DNA of 5,607 bases from Rhodoferax sp. (GTDB taxonomy: Bacteria > Pseudomonadota > Gammaproteobacteria > Burkholderiales > Burkholderiaceae_C): assembly GCA_018882485.1 (NCBI GenBank), contig VERU01000193.1, positions 1 through 5,607 on the forward strand, written 5' to 3'. A program made the translations under genes and the position numbers. The notes under the pieces are model-generated. The model saw only the letters and a program-made list of their open reading frames with translations, ran no database searches and was not told the origin of the DNA. Shown piece after piece: positions 4,918 to 5,607 of the stretch (positions are counted from its first letter, which is position 1; every line of letters begins with the position of its first letter).

Positions 4918-5607
4918 TCAGTCCTTCGGCCGGAAGCTGATCAGCAGCGGCGAGGGCACCCGGCCGTCCACATCGCGCGGCAGGGTCTCGGTCTTGTCGA
5001 TGGCCTTGAGCACCGCATCGTCCCAGGCCTTCACGCCGCTCGACTTGAGCAGCTTGCGGCTCAGGATGGTGCCGTCCGGGGAGGTGCGGACTTCGACTTC
5101 TGCACTGGGGTTGCCGCTGATGTCCTCGGTGTACACGATATTGGGCTTGATCCTGGCGCGGATGCGCCCTCCGTAGCTGGCCGACGGGCCGGCGGACTGC
5201 TGTGCCGTGCCGGTGGCGCCGCTCGCGCCGGTGGCGCCCGCCATGCCGGCGATGCGCCTGAGGTTTTCCTGGCGCAGCGCTTCGCTGCGCTTCTCGTCGT
5301 CGGCCGCCTTGCGGCGGGCTTCGGCCTGCTTGCGCGCCTCCGAGCGCTTCTGGTCCTGGGCCAGCTTGTCCCGCCTGAGCTGCTCCTGCCGAAGCTGCTC
5401 CTGCCGAAGCTGCTCCTGCTTCTGCCGCTCTTCGCGCTGCCGCACCCGCTCCTGCTCCTGTTGCAGGAGCCGGCGCTTTTTTTCCTGCTCGCGGGCGATG
5501 TCGACCTTGGGCAGTTCAACCTCCTTGGCGGGGGGCGGTACGACAGGAGCAGGAGCCGGGGCGGGGGCGGGCGGCGTCTCCACCGGGTGGGGTGCGGCCT
5601 CTTGCGG
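4918..5607 (-). CDS. tolA: Cell envelope integrity protein TolA, 5'-partial (N-terminal anchor outside window)
   Basis: The frame runs from the right edge (5607) to TGA at 4918-4920, giving 229 visible residues; no proper start is seen, so the N-terminal membrane helix must lie beyond the edge. In order: a Pro/Ala-rich stretch (visible residues 1-27); a long, highly charged Gln/Glu/Arg/Lys/Ala helix (about 36-122), the TolA domain II stalk crossing the periplasm; a Gly/Ala/Thr hinge containing GATGASGATG; and a C-terminal TolA/TonB-fold domain (about 145-229), from YGGRIRARIKPNIVY through SSGVKAWDDAVLKAID to LLISFRPKD. By family knowledge TolA works with TolQ and TolR in the inner membrane, uses proton-motive force, and contacts TolB/Pal to constrict the outer membrane at division. 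TonB is the main alternative, but the IRARIKPNIVY and PxxLLISFRP signatures favour TolA. tolQ and tolR are expected to the right. The next gene on the left is convergent dnaE, so tolB is not directly downstream. A GTG at 5583 is not taken as the start. Confidence 0.92.
   Translation of the reverse strand, partial: PQEAAPHPVETPPAPAPAPAPVVPPPAKEVELPKVDIAREQEKKRRLLQQEQERVRQREERQKQEQLRQEQLRQEQLRRDKLAQDQKRSEARKQAEARRKAADDEKRSEALRQENLRRIAGMAGATGASGATGTAQQSAGPSASYGGRIRARIKPNIVYTEDISGNPSAEVEVRTSPDGTILSRKLLKSSGVKAWDDAVLKAIDKTETLPRDVDGRVPSPLLISFRPKD
5209..5238 (-). repeat. Short direct repeat in the TolA glycine hinge
   Basis: The 12-mer GCCGGTGGCGCC occurs at 5209-5220 and again at 5227-5238, a period of 18 bp, so the copies are in the same frame. 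It encodes part of the GAT-GAS-GAT hinge between the TolA helix and its C-terminal domain. Probably a local duplication in a flexible linker. Confidence 0.55.
5379..5423 (-). repeat. 15-bp tandem repeat in tolA encoding a QLRQE pentapeptide
   Basis: Two identical 15-bp units, GCTGCTCCTGCCGAA on the plus strand (5379-5393 and 5394-5408), are followed by a third that keeps the first 11 bases (5409-5423). On the coding strand they give the repeated run QEQLRQEQLRQEQLRR in the TolA stalk helix. Units are in frame (multiples of 3), so copy-number change would lengthen or shorten the stalk without a frameshift. Confidence 0.75.

Noticed and set aside
4918..5583. A complete short TonB-like protein starting at GTG 5583
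   Set aside because: The frame continues past 5583 to the edge, and such a protein would lack the membrane anchor needed by TolA/TonB.
1..5607. CRISPR arrays, tRNA/rRNA genes, insertion sequences, phage or toxin-antitoxin genes
   Set aside because: No repeat-spacer pattern, cloverleaf, transposase-like frame or terminal inverted repeats were seen; nearly all of the window is accounted for by four ordinary genes.

Overview
This is a very GC-rich window with compact, mostly non-overlapping coding on both strands. It looks like a betaproteobacterial chromosome, most likely Burkholderiales and probably Comamonadaceae (Acidovorax/Rhodoferax/Polaromonas-like). The taxonomic guess rests on the style of the DnaE and TolA proteins and on a short AT-rich palindromic intergenic element of a kind I associate with that family. 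It is an inference from recall and was not searched.

Layout, left to right. (1) Positions 1-527, + strand: the C-terminal end of a hybrid sensor histidine kinase, with the last strand of the ATPase domain, a proline/alanine linker and a receiver domain; its N-terminus lies off the left edge. (2) Positions 500-1147, - strand: a complete NarL/FixJ-type (LuxR-HTH) response regulator of 215 aa. It meets the kinase tail to tail and the two reading frames overlap by 28 bp. (3) Positions 1148-1248: a 101-bp divergent intergenic region that must hold the start signals of the regulator (leftward) and probably of dnaE (rightward). (4) Positions 1249-4806, + strand: a complete dnaE, the replicative DNA polymerase III alpha subunit, 1185 aa, with all three catalytic aspartates and a clamp-binding motif. 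(5) Positions 4807-4917: a 111-bp convergent intergenic region with an AT-rich patch and up to three hairpins, the probable bidirectional terminator. (6) Positions 4918-5607, - strand: most of tolA, the periplasm-spanning Tol-Pal protein, whose N-terminal membrane anchor is off the right edge.

How the genes relate. The kinase and regulator are plausibly one phosphorelay: histidine kinase, its own receiver, then possibly a phosphotransfer step, then the LuxR-type regulator. No input signal or target can be read from this window. dnaE (chromosome replication) and tolA (outer-membrane constriction during division) are housekeeping genes in their own transcription units. No mobile element, tRNA, rRNA or CRISPR array was seen.

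I did not find a convincing undescribed system. The observations most worth a second look are the antisense overlap of the two signalling genes, the stacked palindromes between dnaE and tolA, the tandem pentapeptide repeat in tolA, and the absence of tolB directly after tolA.
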